From: Yinghuangia seranimata
Lineage (GTDB): Bacteria; Actinomycetota; Actinomycetes; Streptomycetales; Streptomycetaceae
Direction of reading: 5' to 3'
NCBI RefSeq assembly: GCF_029953285.1
Contig: NZ_JASAOI010000082.1
Span: forward strand, 1-63,774
DNA length: 63,774 bases
Position numbers and translations under genes: made by a program. Every line of letters begins with the position of its first letter. Positions within the stretch are counted from its first letter, which is position 1. A model generated the notes under the pieces. It made no database searches. It was not told the origin of the DNA and worked only from the letters and a program-made list of their open reading frames with translations. Of the stretch, positions 62,852 through 63,774 are shown in pieces.

Positions 62852-62902
62852 TCTTCCCCGCTCTTGCCTTCGGCCTCGCCCGCTAAGGCCTTGCCCACCG
62901 GC

Positions 62903-63448
62903 CTAGTACCAGGGCGATTGGTCCATGTACCAGACCTGGTTCTCGTTGCCGTTGTAGTAGTACTGCTCGACCTGGGTCCCCGCGGCCGTGCTGTCGTGCG
63001 GCATGTCGATCGCCATACCGCTGTTGGCGTTGGTGAACGACGCGATGTTGTAGTCGCCCGTGGCCTTCGCCCAATTCCACACCTGGTTGGTCCCGTTGTT
63101 GCAGTCCCACTGGATCAGGCCGACGCCCGGGGACTTGCTGCCGTACGGCACGTCCAGGCACTTGAGGCTGTTGGCGTTGCGCAGGCGCGGGCGGCCGTTG
63201 CCGTCGTACTCGCGGAACCAGGCCTGGCTGCGCCGACCGGTGCACTGCAACTGGACGACGTGGGCGCCGTTCGCCGTGCTCGCGCCCTCGATGTCCAGGC
63301 ACAGGTTGGTGTTGGCGACCCAGCGCCGCATCTCGAACCAGCCCGACGGCACGTTGTCCGCGTGGGCGCTGCCCGCGGTGGCGGCGATCGCACCCAACGC
63401 GAGGACGCCGGAGGTTACCGCCATCGTCGCCTTCTTGCGCATGCTCAT
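62903..63448 (-). CDS. Secreted ricin-type beta-trefoil lectin
   Basis: 181 residues from ATG 63448 (GGGAGAAG upstream). A signal peptide (KKATMAVTSGVLALGAIAATAGSAHA) is followed by one complete beta-trefoil with the QxW repeats of ricin B-type domains: LCLDIEGASTANGAHVVQLQC ... QAW, LKCLDVPYGSKSPGVGLIQWDC ... QVW and MAIDMPHDSTAAGTQVEQYYY ... QVW. Paired cysteines are present in the first two subdomains. It has no catalytic domain, so it is probably a secreted sugar-binding protein. It stands alone, upstream of a mobile-element end. Confidence 0.88.
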   Translation of the reverse strand: MSMRKKATMAVTSGVLALGAIAATAGSAHADNVPSGWFEMRRWVANTNLCLDIEGASTANGAHVVQLQCTGRRSQAWFREYDGNGRPRLRNANSLKCLDVPYGSKSPGVGLIQWDCNNGTNQVWNWAKATGDYNIASFTNANSGMAIDMPHDSTAAGTQVEQYYYNGNENQVWYMDQSPWY

Positions 63449-63669
63449 GCTTCTCCCGATGGTTCGTCGGTGTGGGGGACGCACGGTCCGGATCGCGGAC
63501 CGTGCTCCGGGATCCTGACACCGGAAACCACCGTGGGTCACCACCGAACGCCCTTCAGGCGACCAGGAGTAACCGGGCGCCGTACTTACCCGTCAACTCG
63601 AAACCGGTGCGGGAGAAAGCCGGTTGGGCTGCTCGCGGGTTGCTTCTGGGCTAGGCAGCGTTTTGGGGA

Positions 63670-63774
63670 TCAAGGTCTGAGCCAGAGGCGGATGGCGGCA
63701 AGGGTGACCGTGCCGTGGAAGACGTAGGCGCGCTGGTCGTAGCGGGTGGCGACCGCCCGGAAGGCCTTCAGCCG
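63670..63774 (-). mobile_element. IS5-type transposase, 3' end only (cut by window edge)
   Basis: The minus strand from the edge to a TGA at 63672-63670 encodes 34 residues, starting RLKAFRAVATRYDQRAYVFH and ending AAIRLWLRP. This is the characteristic C-terminus of IS5-family DDE transposases common in Streptomyces. The rest lies beyond the window, so whether the element is intact is unknown. A terminal inverted repeat is expected near 63640-63665 but cannot be defined without the other end. Confidence 0.75.

Overview
This is a 63.8 kb stretch of very G+C-rich DNA with the gene content of a Streptomyces-like actinomycete (order Streptomycetales, inferred). The signs are a two-domain geosmin synthase, a MatA/MatB-like mycelial-aggregation gene pair, SARP regulators, a WhiJ-type regulator remnant with a DUF397 gene, a sorting signal of the LAXTG type, an SCO6745-family protein, and frequent GTG/TTG starts with 4-nt gene overlaps. 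No rRNA, tRNA or CRISPR array was recognised. A truncated IS5-type transposase end sits at the right edge.

Layout. 0.4-3.8 kb: a four-gene minus-strand operon with WXG100-like, type VII secretion-type proteins. 3.9-4.7 kb: a damaged WhiJ-type locus in which a divergent RsbW-like gene and a DUF5753 regulator have both lost their 5' halves at one junction. 4.7-10.8 kb: an acetyltransferase, a P-loop kinase, a transaminase/SDR/SRPBCC operon facing a crotonase/SRPBCC pair, and a secreted His/Pro-rich protein. 10.9-17 kb: two tandem SARP regulators and a family A DNA polymerase. 17.4-24.4 kb: small genes, a LAQTG-anchored repeat protein, and matA/matB. 24.5-26.8 kb: geosmin synthase. 26.9-38.3 kb: a LysR regulator diverging from nine tightly packed genes for 3-hydroxyanthranilate meta-cleavage, ending in kynureninase and followed by a secreted LVIVD-type protein. 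38.5-46.5 kb: a GDSL hydrolase, regulators, DUF2000, a ketopantoate-reductase homologue, a crotonase, a beta-lactamase-fold protein and a secreted repeat protein. 46.8-55 kb: a membrane protein, a secreted alpha/beta hydrolase, a PucR-type regulator, YceI, TetR and NUDIX genes. 55-63.5 kb: an ABC exporter opposite a two-component system, DUF5134, a second PucR-type regulator and a ricin-type lectin.

The catabolic operon is the clearest functional unit. Kynureninase yields (3-hydroxy)anthranilate, which is ring-opened, decarboxylated, oxidised, deaminated, decarboxylated again, hydrated and cleaved to pyruvate and acetaldehyde; the last becomes acetyl-CoA. Metal ligands and active-site residues of the dioxygenase, the decarboxylase and the semialdehyde dehydrogenase are all visible.

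The most unusual feature is a family of six intergenic elements of about 250-290 bp. Each is a long imperfect hairpin with the block order A-B-C-D-C'-B'-E-F. Paired arms change together between copies, which points to a conserved structure. Five of the six copies place their F end against the 3' end of a neighbouring gene. Four of them form two face-to-face pairs of about 0.8-0.9 kb, each with a further 18-bp hairpin between the copies. I do not recognise this family.
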